Notes: generated by a model from the sequence alone, not told the origin. Positions 34,829 through 43,166 are shown, counted from the stretch's first letter. The stretch: 64,000 nucleotides of DNA from Flavobacteriaceae bacterium (GCA_016744415.1 JADGEL010000002.1:248001-312000); one strand, 5' to 3'. Numbers and translations are program-made.

Positions 34829-35983
34829 ATGAACGAAAAAGAATATTTTAAAAAAAGTCAAGAAAAAAATCTCCCAGCAAGATGCCCTATTTTAGATTAT
34901 TGTACACGAAGAGCTTATAGTTTATATTTTTTTGGAGAATTCAAAGGTGGAGAAAGTCAGAGTGTTATAAAAATATTACAAAAACACAATCTACTAAAGA
35001 ATGATTTTGATGAAAAAGCTATTGAACTTTCTGGAGAAGTCCCTGAAGTTTTGTTTCTAGATGATTATAAAACTTACGAAAATCATTGTCCAGAAGTCAA
35101 TCTCTTTGACACTACTTATGGTTTTAGATTTGCTATAGGAACAGCAAGTACAAGTGGCGTTTGGAATATTGACAAATCTAGAAACAACAAATTCAAAAAT
35201 TTAAAAAGCAGACATTACAGTGAATGTTCTGAATTTAGTAAAGTATTATTTGAAAAGCCATTAGTTAAAAGAAATATGACACTTAAAAGAAAAAACCCTA
35301 CATATAGACAAAAGGTAAGACTTCTACAAGAGTCCATGAATCAATGTTCATTTTGTGATTTTTCGGACGCAGGAAGAATTCAATTTCATCATATTGACGA
35401 AAACCCTGCTAATACAATATTAGAAAATTTAATTTCTGTTTGTCCAAATTGTCATTCACTCATTGGAGAGAAAGCAATAGCAGAAGATGAAGTTCTAAAT
35501 AAAAAACAAGAATTGAAATCAAACCTCAAATTAGAAAAGAAAAAAGAGATTACTAATATAAAAATTTCGAAAAGCACTTTAAATAATCCTATTGTAGGTA
35601 ATAATAACGTTATTAATATTAATGTAAAAAAACAAACAGGAAAAAAAATAGTGCAAAAATATCCAGAAGGTTCAATTGGACAGGACGTATTAATGTATGG
35701 GTATTCAAAATATTTAGCAGACCAATATGCACATTATAAAAATTTTGAATTAAAAAGCAAAGGACAGAAATTCAATTATGCGAGTTTTTATGGGAAAGTA
35801 AAAAAAGATTTTAAAGCTGGAGGTTTTTTTCATATACCGCAAACTAGATTTCTTGACTTGACAATTTATTTACAATCAAGAATTAATAGAACAATATTAG
35901 CCAAAGTAAATAAAAGCAAAGGAATATTAAAAAATTATACTAGTTTCTCCGCATATGAATTAGAAAATACTCGAACAGAATAA
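34829..35983 (+). CDS. HNH endonuclease protein
   Basis: 384 residues. HNH motif with zinc cysteines: CSFC (173-176), FHHIDENPANT (His187, His188) and CPNCHSLI (205-212). A second Cys pair near the N-terminus (RCPILDYC) may bind another metal. After the HNH domain comes a Lys-rich linker and a short beta stretch (STLNNPIVGNNNVINI), then a domain of about 110 residues of unknown fold. It is 190 bases after the ATPase gene; whether they work together is unknown. Confidence 0.8.
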   Translation: MNEKEYFKKSQEKNLPARCPILDYCTRRAYSLYFFGEFKGGESQSVIKILQKHNLLKNDFDEKAIELSGEVPEVLFLDDYKTYENHCPEVNLFDTTYGFRFAIGTASTSGVWNIDKSRNNKFKNLKSRHYSECSEFSKVLFEKPLVKRNMTLKRKNPTYRQKVRLLQESMNQCSFCDFSDAGRIQFHHIDENPANTILENLISVCPNCHSLIGEKAIAEDEVLNKKQELKSNLKLEKKKEITNIKISKSTLNNPIVGNNNVININVKKQTGKKIVQKYPEGSIGQDVLMYGYSKYLADQYAHYKNFELKSKGQKFNYASFYGKVKKDFKAGGFFHIPQTRFLDLTIYLQSRINRTILAKVNKSKGILKNYTSFSAYELENTRTE

Positions 35984-36042
35984 AGATAACTGATAGCAAA
36001 GAACTAAGATAAAAAACAAGTTTTTTTACATTTAGAATTTGT

Positions 36043-36098
36043 AATACATTGAACTGATTTAAATGGGATTAAAGTCTGAAATAAGAATAGACAAATAA
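36043..36098. repeat. interspersed repeat R, copy 3 (partial)
   Basis: ATGGGATTAAAGTCTGAA and neighbouring bases match the right half of the R repeat; the left half is divergent. It lies just before the left arm of the next cassette-like unit. Confidence 0.45.
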
Positions 36099-36124
36099 AT
36101 GATCTCTTTTGTTTGAACACAAAG

Positions 36125-36134
36125 GTTAGCAAAC
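36125..36134. repeat. cassette-flanking inverted repeat, left arm (263-residue protein)
   Basis: GTTAGCAAAC, three bases before the ATG; pairs with ATTAGCTAAC at 36921-36930 (8 of 10), which overlaps the stop codon. Confidence 0.45.
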
Positions 36135-36137
36135 ACT

Positions 36138-36929
36138 ATGAAAGAAAAAATTGAATATATTGAATTATTATTATACAAGAAGAAAGATGTTTTTGGAGGT
36201 AAACATGACATCTATATTCACAGTGTTTTAAACACTATAAATCTAGATCCATTAATTACTTTTTATCTTAAAAAAGAGAATTCAGAAATTAAAAGGTCAT
36301 TAGAATCTAATATTCTAAAACGTTTAGAATTTGTTGACAAACCAGAATTACAATATGAAAAATTATTTTTCCGTTTAAACAAAGCTGATTACCACACAAG
36401 GCAAAGAATAAAAAACCTTCAATATTCTTTACTAATTAGATTATCTAAAACTCATTATCAAGATTTTTTTAACACCTATTTTTATTCTAAGTATTATTAT
36501 GAAAATACTATTGCTTTATCTGTAAGTGATAAAATTTGGAGTGATGATTTAAACCAGCAGTTATTAGATAAATACTTAGAAAAAAGACAAAGCAAATATT
36601 TAACAACTCTTTTAGAAAACGGGAAAATTGATTGTATCATTCCATATTTGGAAAGGATATTTACTGTAGATTTAGAAAACTTTTTAAAAATGAAAATTAT
36701 TAATAAAGCCTCACCAAAGTATTTCAAAAATCTATCTTTTTTAAAAGAACGTGACCCTGAGAAATATTTTTATGCAATGAGTCTATCTAATAAAAAATTC
36801 TCTCAAGAAGAAATAACTCTTTGTTTCAATGATATTGATACTACTATTAAACATTTTGGATTAATGAGTTTGGGAAGATTGAAACAATGGGCATTTTTAA
36901 AAACTGAATTAGATAAGAACATTAGCTAA
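36138..36929 (+). CDS. helical protein of unknown function
   Basis: 263 residues, no signal peptide or membrane segment. Nearly all helical with repeating Leu/Tyr-rich helices, suggestive of a HEAT/ARM-type solenoid. No catalytic motif is recognised. It is flanked by the GTTAGCAAAC / ATTAGCTAAC arms, so it looks like a single-gene cassette of the island. Confidence 0.55.
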   Translation: MKEKIEYIELLLYKKKDVFGGKHDIYIHSVLNTINLDPLITFYLKKENSEIKRSLESNILKRLEFVDKPELQYEKLFFRLNKADYHTRQRIKNLQYSLLIRLSKTHYQDFFNTYFYSKYYYENTIALSVSDKIWSDDLNQQLLDKYLEKRQSKYLTTLLENGKIDCIIPYLERIFTVDLENFLKMKIINKASPKYFKNLSFLKERDPEKYFYAMSLSNKKFSQEEITLCFNDIDTTIKHFGLMSLGRLKQWAFLKTELDKNIS

Positions 36930-37036
36930 CAATAGATATAATTTAAACTAAATATAAAACGCAAACAATTAACAACGATTTATTACAATCAGAAATCCTT
37001 ATAAAAATACGTTGTACTAAACACTAAGAATAAAAT

Positions 37037-37414
37037 ATGGGAACACCTTTTAGCACAGATGAAAGACTAAGTAGATTTTCTGAATTAACAGAAACCTTGA
37101 CTTTGAAATTAATTCAAATAATAATTGACAATTATAATGTTGGAAAATTATCTTTAGGAAATAACCTAACCAACAAGCATTCTGAAAAAGAAGTTTTCTA
37201 TACTTTAACTGACAGCGAATTTGAAAATGAATTTCTGACTTTTAAATATAAGAATACTGAATTTGGAAACCCCTTTGAAATAATTTTGGAATCGAGAGGA
37301 ATTGATTCACCGACTGAATTAAAAATACAATTGGATGATAATCTGGTGGATAAATTACCTAAAAAAATGATTTCGGAATTAACAGACCGCTTTTTTGAAT
37401 TTATTGCGGAATGA
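37037..37414 (+). CDS. hypothetical small protein
   Basis: 125 residues, soluble, acidic, mixed alpha/beta. No motif recognised. It lies between the helical protein gene and repeat D copy 2. Weak flanking arms (GTTGTACTAA at 37011, AAGTGCGAAC after the stop) may place it in the same cassette-like class. Confidence 0.5.
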   Translation: MGTPFSTDERLSRFSELTETLTLKLIQIIIDNYNVGKLSLGNNLTNKHSEKEVFYTLTDSEFENEFLTFKYKNTEFGNPFEIILESRGIDSPTELKIQLDDNLVDKLPKKMISELTDRFFEFIAE

Positions 37415-37449
37415 GAAGTGCGAACTACCTTAAAAAACGAATCTATTTT

Positions 37450-37655
37450 TCCTAAATTATTATTACAACTAATTAAATTGTAATATCAATATTTGGAAAG
37501 TATTTTTCAAAACCTTTACCTTCTTTAAAACTATTTACATCAATAATCTTATTAGTACTTGTGTTGTAAACCAACTCTACATAAAATTTATTTATGCTAT
37601 AAAGTGAAAGATATTCTAACTTACTTTTGTTTGAGGGCATGTTTTTAATAAAAAC
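37450..37655 (-). pseudogene. degraded copy of the endonuclease-coupled small gene (repeat D copy 2)
   Basis: Encodes the last about 57 residues of the 82-residue protein with clear similarity (NMPSNKSKLEYLSLYSINKF), but the 5' end is replaced by the AbiE operator region. With the truncated endonuclease copy at 39779-40292 it forms a second, interrupted copy of the endonuclease/small gene pair; the insertion between them carries AbiE and the hsdM remnant. Confidence 0.7.
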
Positions 37656-37663
37656 AACGAGAA

Positions 37664-37692
37664 TGTCCCATTTATTTACTATTTTTGGGACA
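37664..37692. promoter_or_regulatory. inverted-repeat operator at the AbiE start
   Basis: TGTCCCA-N15-TGGGACA ends directly before the ATG at 37693. AbiE antitoxins autoregulate by binding inverted repeats at their promoter, so this is the likely site. No ribosome-binding site fits between it and the ATG. Confidence 0.6.
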
Positions 37693-38274
37693 ATGCTAGA
37701 CTTAAAGACAATAGAAACTAAGGTTATTAAAGGAGAAATCTTCTTTATTGCTGACTTCACAGAATTGGGAAATTATGAGGCTGTACGTAAGTCTTTGCAG
37801 CGACTAACAAAAGACGATAACATTAAACGAATTGCAAAAGGAATATACCTATTACCTAAAATTAATGAACGACTAGGTGTAATCTACCCTCATGCCGAAC
37901 AAATTGCAAAAGCTATAGCAAAACGTGATAAAGCAAGAATAATAGCGACTGGTTCAACAGCCTTGAATTTATTGGGCTTATCTACACAGATTCCTATGAA
38001 GGTGGTGTTTTTAACAGATGGCTCAGCTAGAAACATAAAAGTAGGAAACCAGACCATTCAGTTTAAAAAGACAAATCCAAAAAATTTAAGCATTGAGCAC
38101 CGATTGACAAACCTTATAATACAGGCATTAAAAGCAATCGGAGAAAAGAATGTTACTCAGGAACAATCGGATAAAATACAAAAGATAATTGATGAAAGTA
38201 ATGAGCGAGGACTCATCTATCAAAATTTAAAAAATGCACCTGTTTGGATACAAAAAACAGTATTAAGTAAATGA
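37693..38274 (+). CDS. AbiEi-like antitoxin (DUF6088 type)
   Basis: 193 residues from the ATG at 37693; longer frames upstream run through the operator and the repeat. A winged-helix-like N-terminus (ETKVIKGEIFFIADFTELG, AVRKSLQRL, GIYLLPK) is followed by a C-terminal domain with TGSTALNLLGLSTQ. This matches AbiEi/DUF6088 antitoxins that repress their operon. The stop overlaps the toxin ATG (ATGA), typical of the pair. Together they form a type IV-class toxin-antitoxin system giving abortive infection. Confidence 0.82.
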   Translation: MLDLKTIETKVIKGEIFFIADFTELGNYEAVRKSLQRLTKDDNIKRIAKGIYLLPKINERLGVIYPHAEQIAKAIAKRDKARIIATGSTALNLLGLSTQIPMKVVFLTDGSARNIKVGNQTIQFKKTNPKNLSIEHRLTNLIIQALKAIGEKNVTQEQSDKIQKIIDESNERGLIYQNLKNAPVWIQKTVLSK

Positions 38275-39254
38275 ATAACTGGCTGACATTACCAAAAGAG
38301 GAACAAGTTGAGTTATTTACGCAAATTGGTGTAAAAACAAACTTACCGCCACAAGCTGTTGAAAAAGATGCATGGGTAACTCTCATGCTGCGTATGATAT
38401 TCACTTCTGAGTTAGCTAATTATTTAATATTTAAAGGAGGTACTTCATTAAGCAAAGCTTTTAATTTGATTCAACGTTTCTCAGAAGATATTGACTTAGG
38501 AATTGACAGGAAGTATTTAGGATTCAAAGGAGATCTATCAAAAGGACAAATTCGCAAATTGAGAAGAGCTTGTCATACATTTGTTTCAACCGATTTAGCC
38601 GAATTGCTTCAAAAACAATTGTTAGAATACGGGGTTGATGATAGTCTATTTGAATTGACCGTAGAAAATACACAAGTATCTGATCAAGACCCTGAAACCA
38701 TTCAAGTGAATTATAAATCGTTATTTGATGATTTGCCCTATATACCTAAAAAAGTGTTGATTGAGGTTAGTGCGAGGTCATTGATTGAACCCAATCAAGA
38801 AGTTACTATTCAATCAATGATTGATGAACATTATACTGAAACAGATTTTTCGGAACCAGAATTTGTGGTTAATACAACCAACCCTCAAAAAACCTTTTTG
38901 GAGAAACTTATTTTACTACATGAAGAATTTCAAAAGTCACCAGAAAAAATAAGACATCTACGAATGTCTAGACATTTTTATGACATTGGACAAATACTAA
39001 ATTCTGAATACGGACAAGCAGCTTTGAAGAATACCGAATTATTTGAGAGTATTATTGCTCATAGAAAAGTATTAACACCTATGAAGACTACGGATTATGA
39101 AACCTTGACTTTACAAAGTCTCAATATTATCCCGCCTAATGAATTCTTGGATAATTACAAATCTGACTACAAAGAAATGCAGAGCAGTATGATATATGGC
39201 GAATCGCTTGATTTTGATGTGCTACTTAAAAAAATAATAAACGAATTGAAATAA
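38271..39254 (+). CDS. AbiEii-like nucleotidyltransferase toxin
   Basis: 327 residues. The nucleotidyltransferase motif FKGGTSLSKAF (54-64) followed by RFSEDIDLGI (69-78) is the signature of AbiEii/AbiGii toxins, with the GG(T/S) and DxD residues intact. A later motif (PQKTFLEKLILLHE) is also conserved in the family. These enzymes add nucleotides to tRNA or bind nucleotides to stop growth. The gene overlaps the antitoxin gene by four bases. Confidence 0.88.
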   Translation: MNNWLTLPKEEQVELFTQIGVKTNLPPQAVEKDAWVTLMLRMIFTSELANYLIFKGGTSLSKAFNLIQRFSEDIDLGIDRKYLGFKGDLSKGQIRKLRRACHTFVSTDLAELLQKQLLEYGVDDSLFELTVENTQVSDQDPETIQVNYKSLFDDLPYIPKKVLIEVSARSLIEPNQEVTIQSMIDEHYTETDFSEPEFVVNTTNPQKTFLEKLILLHEEFQKSPEKIRHLRMSRHFYDIGQILNSEYGQAALKNTELFESIIAHRKVLTPMKTTDYETLTLQSLNIIPPNEFLDNYKSDYKEMQSSMIYGESLDFDVLLKKIINELK

Positions 39255-39259
39255 ATAAG

Positions 39260-39526
39260 ATGTCTGAAGATCATAAAAAAGTATTAAAACAACAGCATTG
39301 GAATATTGCAGATACACTTTGAGGAAAGATGAATGCAGATGAGTTCCGTGATTATATACTGGGATTCATTTTCTACAAGTACCTGAGTGAAAAGATGGTG
39401 CTTTTTGCTAATGATATTCTCAACAATACTAATCACAACACCAGTTATTATAAATTAAACCTGTTTGCATTGAAATACAACGAAATACAGTTATATATAT
39501 CATATATTTGTATAAAATATTAAAGA
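39260..39526 (+). pseudogene. hsdM (type I modification) N-terminal remnant
   Basis: The frame from ATG 39260 reads QQHWNIADTL, then TGA at 39320, then GKMNADEFRDYILGFIFYKYLSEKM, which is the start of HsdM; the stop replaces the usual Arg codon (LRGKM). Similarity ends near 39430 and the frame stops at about 39523. The rest of the type I system is absent, apart from a possible tail fragment before the terminator at 39590. Confidence 0.8.
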
Positions 39527-39589
39527 CAGGACAGGTGAATCTGAACAGCTTAGGCAGGATTTCAAAGTCTGAACAGTCTTATTAAAATT

Positions 39590-39617
39590 AGATCCACTTC
39601 ACGTGGATCTTTTTTTT
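39590..39617 (+). terminator. intrinsic terminator after the hsdM remnant
   Basis: AGATCCAC-TTCAC-GTGGATCT followed by seven T. It probably ended the lost type I restriction operon. Confidence 0.85.
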
Positions 39618-39778
39618 ATTAATATTTAAGTTTGTTAACTTTTGCTTACCCGAAAAAAAAGGAATGAACTCATTATAAATAACTCAATCAGCATTTCTAT
39701 TTTTACGCTATCATCGAATTTTTGACGCTCGCCTACAAATCCCATGGTGGGAACACTATTTTACGCCATGTATTTTTT
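39618..39778. other. gene-free stretch before the broken endonuclease copy
   Basis: No gene or clear repeat seen. Continuous with the right border of the insertion that split the second endonuclease/small gene pair. Confidence 0.4.
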
Positions 39779-40292
39779 TACCAAACATGTTCACGAATCC
39801 ACCCATTACCGTTGCTATATTCTTGTGCTGCATTGACTGAGACACCGGAATAAAATAAAAAATTTCTTGAAACGAACTATCCTCGAGGCAGAGCCATAGA
39901 GGTATTTCACTCGTTTCATACCCAATCAAGTTGAGTACAAGTTTTGACCTTTTTAAGGTCAAAAACAAAAATTCTGTTATTTAGATTCCCGTTTTCACGG
40001 GAATGACAATTTCAACGGAAACCCCTAGGCAAAGCCTCGAGGAATTCATTTCGATTAAAATAACATTACTGGAATTATTGGGGTCTTTATCGGTCTGTTT
40101 TAAAATATCCCAAACATCAGTACTAGAAGATGTATATGGGAATTCAGTATGATTATCAATAATTTGGTTTAGTGCATACTTTAAATCATTGTCTGCATTG
40201 TTTTCTGCAGAGGTATAATAACCTATTGGAATTTGGGCATAGGAAATAAACGATAGCAGTAAAATTAGCGGTAAGACTCTTGTTACTTTCAT
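39779..40292 (-). pseudogene. truncated and interrupted copy of the endonuclease I gene
   Basis: From 40292 the frame matches the first about 80 residues of the intact nuclease almost exactly (signal peptide included), then a roughly 200-base insertion (39857-40053) breaks it; the match resumes at 39779-39856 for about 27 more residues, then stops. The catalytic domain and sorting domain are lost. About 240 bases of upstream DNA are also duplicated. Confidence 0.85.
39857..40053. mobile_element. about 200-base MITE-like insertion in the endonuclease copy
   Basis: Inverted ends CCTCGAGGC (39881-39889) and GCCTCGAGG (40034-40042) with partial matches beyond them; inside are hairpins ATTCCCGT-TTTC-ACGGGAAT (39985-40004) and GACCTT/AAGGTC (about 39945-39960). 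No coding capacity. It is absent from the intact gene at the homologous site (around 27361). Confidence 0.65.
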
Positions 40293-40350
40293 GGCTTTTT
40301 TTACAAGGTATGAAATAATTAAAGCATTATAGATTTGGCTAAATAAATAT

Positions 40351-40380
40351 GGTTCTCCCTTATTTAAGTAAGGAAGAACC
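40351..40380. repeat. hairpin upstream of the broken endonuclease copy
   Basis: GGTTCTCCCTTA and TAAGGAAGAACC around TTTAAG, with one mismatch. Homologous to 27660-27689, including one compensated base pair. Confidence 0.55.
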
Positions 40381-40443
40381 TTTCGGTCTCTTGAGTAAGT
40401 TTTTGTAATATGTGGGGTGATTAAAGATTTTATATTTATTAGG

Positions 40444-40520
40444 TTTTGCGATAAATTGCGATAAATTTTTGAATGTATAGAATGAATATTATGGGATTAA
40501 AGCCCGAAGCTAAAATCGAT
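40444..40520. repeat. interspersed repeat R, copy 4
   Basis: TTTGCGATAAATT (duplicated GCGATAAAT) ... ATGGGATTAAAGCCCGAA, as in copies 1 and 2. It lies upstream of the nuclease cassette at 40605. Confidence 0.6.
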
Positions 40521-40604
40521 TTTGATTTTATAAAAAACCTGTTAGATTTTTGATATTTAGTGATAATATAATAAATATAAACACACTGGTTTGTTTATAC
40601 ATAT

Positions 40605-40614
40605 GTTGCCAATA
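40605..40614. repeat. cassette-flanking inverted repeat, left arm (nuclease)
   Basis: GTTGCCAATA, 19 bases before the nuclease ATG; its exact inverted copy TATTGGCAAC is at 41852-41861, three bases after the stop. Confidence 0.6.
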
Positions 40615-40633
40615 ATTTGAACCAAACCAATAA

Positions 40634-41848
40634 ATGAAAGCATTTTCAAAAATATCTTGGTTAGATTTTCCAAGAATATATACTCAATCAATAATTGATG
40701 AAATAATTTCGAAAGGGAAAAATTATATTCTAAAAGTCGATGAAAATGAATATATAAATTATTTAATCGAGAAATATAAACTTGAACCTTTAAAAATTCT
40801 TTTAGAAACAGAAGAAGTTTCAAATCCGATAAAATCTCAAGAAAGACACAATGACGGATTTGGGAGACAGTATATGGCTAATTCTTGGACATTCAGAATA
40901 ACATACAGATTTGAAGGTAGTGCAGATTTATTTGCTGTTAAACCAAATCCATATTCTTATTCTACTTATGATATAGATTTAAATAGACAGAACAGTACTG
41001 TTTCTTTTCAAATTAAAATATTTAGACAAGATGCGGCGGAATTTAATAAGGTAAAATCTTCTAGTTATTCAGATGCTTTTGCTAATTTGAATACAGTCAA
41101 TGACCACGTAACTCAGTCAAATGTAACCTTTGAAGAAAGTATTAGAGTATTATTTCTTCGTGAGAAAAATAAATATAAACAAGAAAATGATTTTTTCGCA
41201 GCCATTAATGTAAAGGTTGATGAAAATACACAATCAATTTTTTCTGCGCCAACTATAAAAAAGAAAATAATAAAGCAACCTAAAGTTGGCAAAAACAAAG
41301 AGTTCAACTCAGTTCCTTCAATGAGTCAAGAAATGTATGAAGATGTTATAAAAGTAATTTATGACTCAGGGAAAAGTATGGAGAAAAAACCTGCTTTATA
41401 TATTGGAAAAGATGAAGAAGGCTTAAGAGACCAGTTTCTATTTGTTCTTGAAACTCGATACGAAGGAACTACTGCAACGGGGGAAACTTTTAATCGTGGT
41501 GGAAAAGCTGATATTATTTTAAAATATGCTGATGATGGTACAAACTTATTTATTGCCGAATGTAAGTTTTGGCATGGTAGTTCAGAATTTTTAAAAGCAA
41601 TATCACAATTGTTCGACAGATATTTAACTTGGAGAGATTCCAAAGTAGCTGTAATGATTTTTGTTAAAAACAAAGATTTTTCAAATGTTCTCAAAACGAT
41701 AAAAGAGGACATATCTAATCACGATTATTATTTAAAGTATATTGGAGATAAAGGAGAGTCTTCGTTTTCTTATGAATTTCACCTGCCTCAAGACAATGAG
41801 AAAAAAGTTGAAGTAGAAATAATGACTTTTCATTTCGACAAACTATAA
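40634..41848 (+). CDS. PD-(D/E)XK restriction-endonuclease-like protein
   Basis: 404 residues. The C-terminal third contains the nuclease core: LRDQFLFVLETRYEG, then RGGKADIILKY (Asp293) and LFIAECKFWHG (Glu309, Lys311), a complete D...E-x-K site. The N-terminal about 230 residues are mixed alpha/beta and unrecognised, perhaps a sensing domain. No methyltransferase gene is adjacent, so a type IV-like or stand-alone defence nuclease is plausible. The gene sits exactly between perfect 10-bp inverted arms. Confidence 0.75.
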   Translation: MKAFSKISWLDFPRIYTQSIIDEIISKGKNYILKVDENEYINYLIEKYKLEPLKILLETEEVSNPIKSQERHNDGFGRQYMANSWTFRITYRFEGSADLFAVKPNPYSYSTYDIDLNRQNSTVSFQIKIFRQDAAEFNKVKSSSYSDAFANLNTVNDHVTQSNVTFEESIRVLFLREKNKYKQENDFFAAINVKVDENTQSIFSAPTIKKKIIKQPKVGKNKEFNSVPSMSQEMYEDVIKVIYDSGKSMEKKPALYIGKDEEGLRDQFLFVLETRYEGTTATGETFNRGGKADIILKYADDGTNLFIAECKFWHGSSEFLKAISQLFDRYLTWRDSKVAVMIFVKNKDFSNVLKTIKEDISNHDYYLKYIGDKGESSFSYEFHLPQDNEKKVEVEIMTFHFDKL

Positions 41849-41851
41849 AAC

Positions 41852-41861
41852 TATTGGCAAC
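41852..41861. repeat. cassette-flanking inverted repeat, right arm (nuclease)
   Basis: TATTGGCAAC, exact inverse of 40605-40614, three bases after the nuclease stop. Confidence 0.6.
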
Positions 41862-41870
41862 AACGTATAA

Positions 41871-41992
41871 AATTTATGCTAACTTTAAAGAATAATTGTA
41901 AAACCAAAACAACCAATTAAAATTTGTACTAGGCTGAAAATCCTACGGATTTTAAGCCGCACAAATCTTATACTATTCCGTTGGCATAAATT
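41871..41992. repeat. nested palindromic element
   Basis: Outer arms AATTTATGCTAAC (41871-41883) and GTTGGCATAAATT (41980-41992) match at 12 of 13 positions; inside, GGCTGAAAATCC (41932-41943) and GGATTTTAAGCC (41947-41958) form a hairpin with a three-base loop, extended by ATTTGT/ACAAAT. No coding capacity. It follows the nuclease cassette and could fold into a long cruciform. Confidence 0.6.
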
Positions 41993-42066
41993 AGAAAAAC
42001 CGAACAGCATTTATAACTTGAACGTTAACTCATTACTATGAAACAAAACGAACCAGTTAAATGAAT

Positions 42067-42777
42067 TTAGGACTTAGATTTTTCAATAGTATCAAAATAG
42101 TCTTTATCCAACAATCCAAAAGATTTCAAATACTTTTCATCTAAAGATATTCTGTGAGTAAAAAAGAGCAACAGTCCCATAAGAAATAATATAAAAACCA
42201 CAACTAAACTTAATAAAATACAAAACCATAAAAAGTAAAGATTTTCAAATTGTACTCTAATAATTTGGACATATATAAACCATATTGAAAATATTACAAC
42301 GGGTAATTTTTTCGGAAAACCTTCAATTTTAAGAAAACTACTTTTATCAGAAATCATCTTCGAAATGTATTCATCAAATTTCTTTCCTTTTATTACTTTT
42401 TTGTCTTTATAATCAACAACTTCTTTCCATTGTAAAATTAGAATATTATTCTTCCGAGTTGCTTTCTTATGAGAAAAATACCTTAATAATTTTAAAATAT
42501 TATAAAACACTATCGCTAATAAATGAACAATAATCACAGAAATTGAATTCACCATTATAAAGAGAAATAACGGAATTATAATACTCAAGTCTGCAAACAA
42601 TCCGACAAAGTATTCAACCGTAAAACTAAACCCTCTAAATTCAAATCCCAGTTTATAACCTAACCAAATAGATATAATAATACTACAAAAATAATAAGTT
42701 ACATTAACTAAAACTTTTGTTTTCTTGTCGCTTGCTTCACTTGAAAGATCAAAGAAAAATCCAAATAATTTATCCAT
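42067..42777 (-). CDS. multi-pass membrane protein of unknown function
   Basis: 236 residues with about five membrane segments (about 25-45, 60-90, 145-165, 175-200 and neighbours) and a basic cytoplasmic loop (about 105-140). No motif recognised. It runs opposite to most island genes. The sequence before it on the plus strand (GTTAACTCATTA, 42025) looks like the left flank of a plus-strand cassette, so the gene may sit in inverted orientation within its cassette. Confidence 0.6.
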   Translation of the reverse strand: MDKLFGFFFDLSSEASDKKTKVLVNVTYYFCSIIISIWLGYKLGFEFRGFSFTVEYFVGLFADLSIIIPLFLFIMVNSISVIIVHLLAIVFYNILKLLRYFSHKKATRKNNILILQWKEVVDYKDKKVIKGKKFDEYISKMISDKSSFLKIEGFPKKLPVVIFSIWFIYVQIIRVQFENLYFLWFCILLSLVVVFILFLMGLLLFFTHRISLDEKYLKSFGLLDKDYFDTIEKSKS

Positions 42778-42907
42778 CTATTTAATTTTATGGCTGACAA
42801 TTTAAGCATTATTAACGTCAAAATGAATGAATTCTAAAATCTCAACTTAATAAAAATATGGATTGAATTATTGATTTAGAATATAAATTATTGAAACTAA
42901 AAAACTA

Positions 42908-43149
42908 TGCCTAACACCGGTTGTAATTACTGCGTCAGTTCGCTGCACTCGTGTCATTGTGGTATTATAATTAAATATAAAAATTAGAACTATATTTAAA
43001 TTTTAAAAAACGTCATGAAAAATTCGTTGTCACAGTTTTTATTTGGCCTAAAAAGTGCCTCCAGCAACGTTGCGGGCAGAGGTTGGCACACCTGCCTACT
43101 GGCAGGCAAGCTCGGAGTGAAAGCCAAATAAAACTGCCAATCCACAACG
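42908..43149. repeat. interspersed element E, long copy
   Basis: Begins near CTAACACCGG and contains a large imperfect palindrome: CGTTGT...AGTTTTTATTTGGC (about 43021-43041) against GCCAAATAAAACT...ACAACG (about 43131-43149), with CCTGCC-TACT-GGCAGG inside. A truncated copy is at 26156-26266. Noncoding. Confidence 0.6.
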
Positions 43150-43166
43150 CAATCATAACCAATACC

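Noticed and set aside
39329..39523. stand-alone 64-residue gene
   Set aside because: It is the continuation of an hsdM start after an in-frame TGA, so it is a gene remnant.
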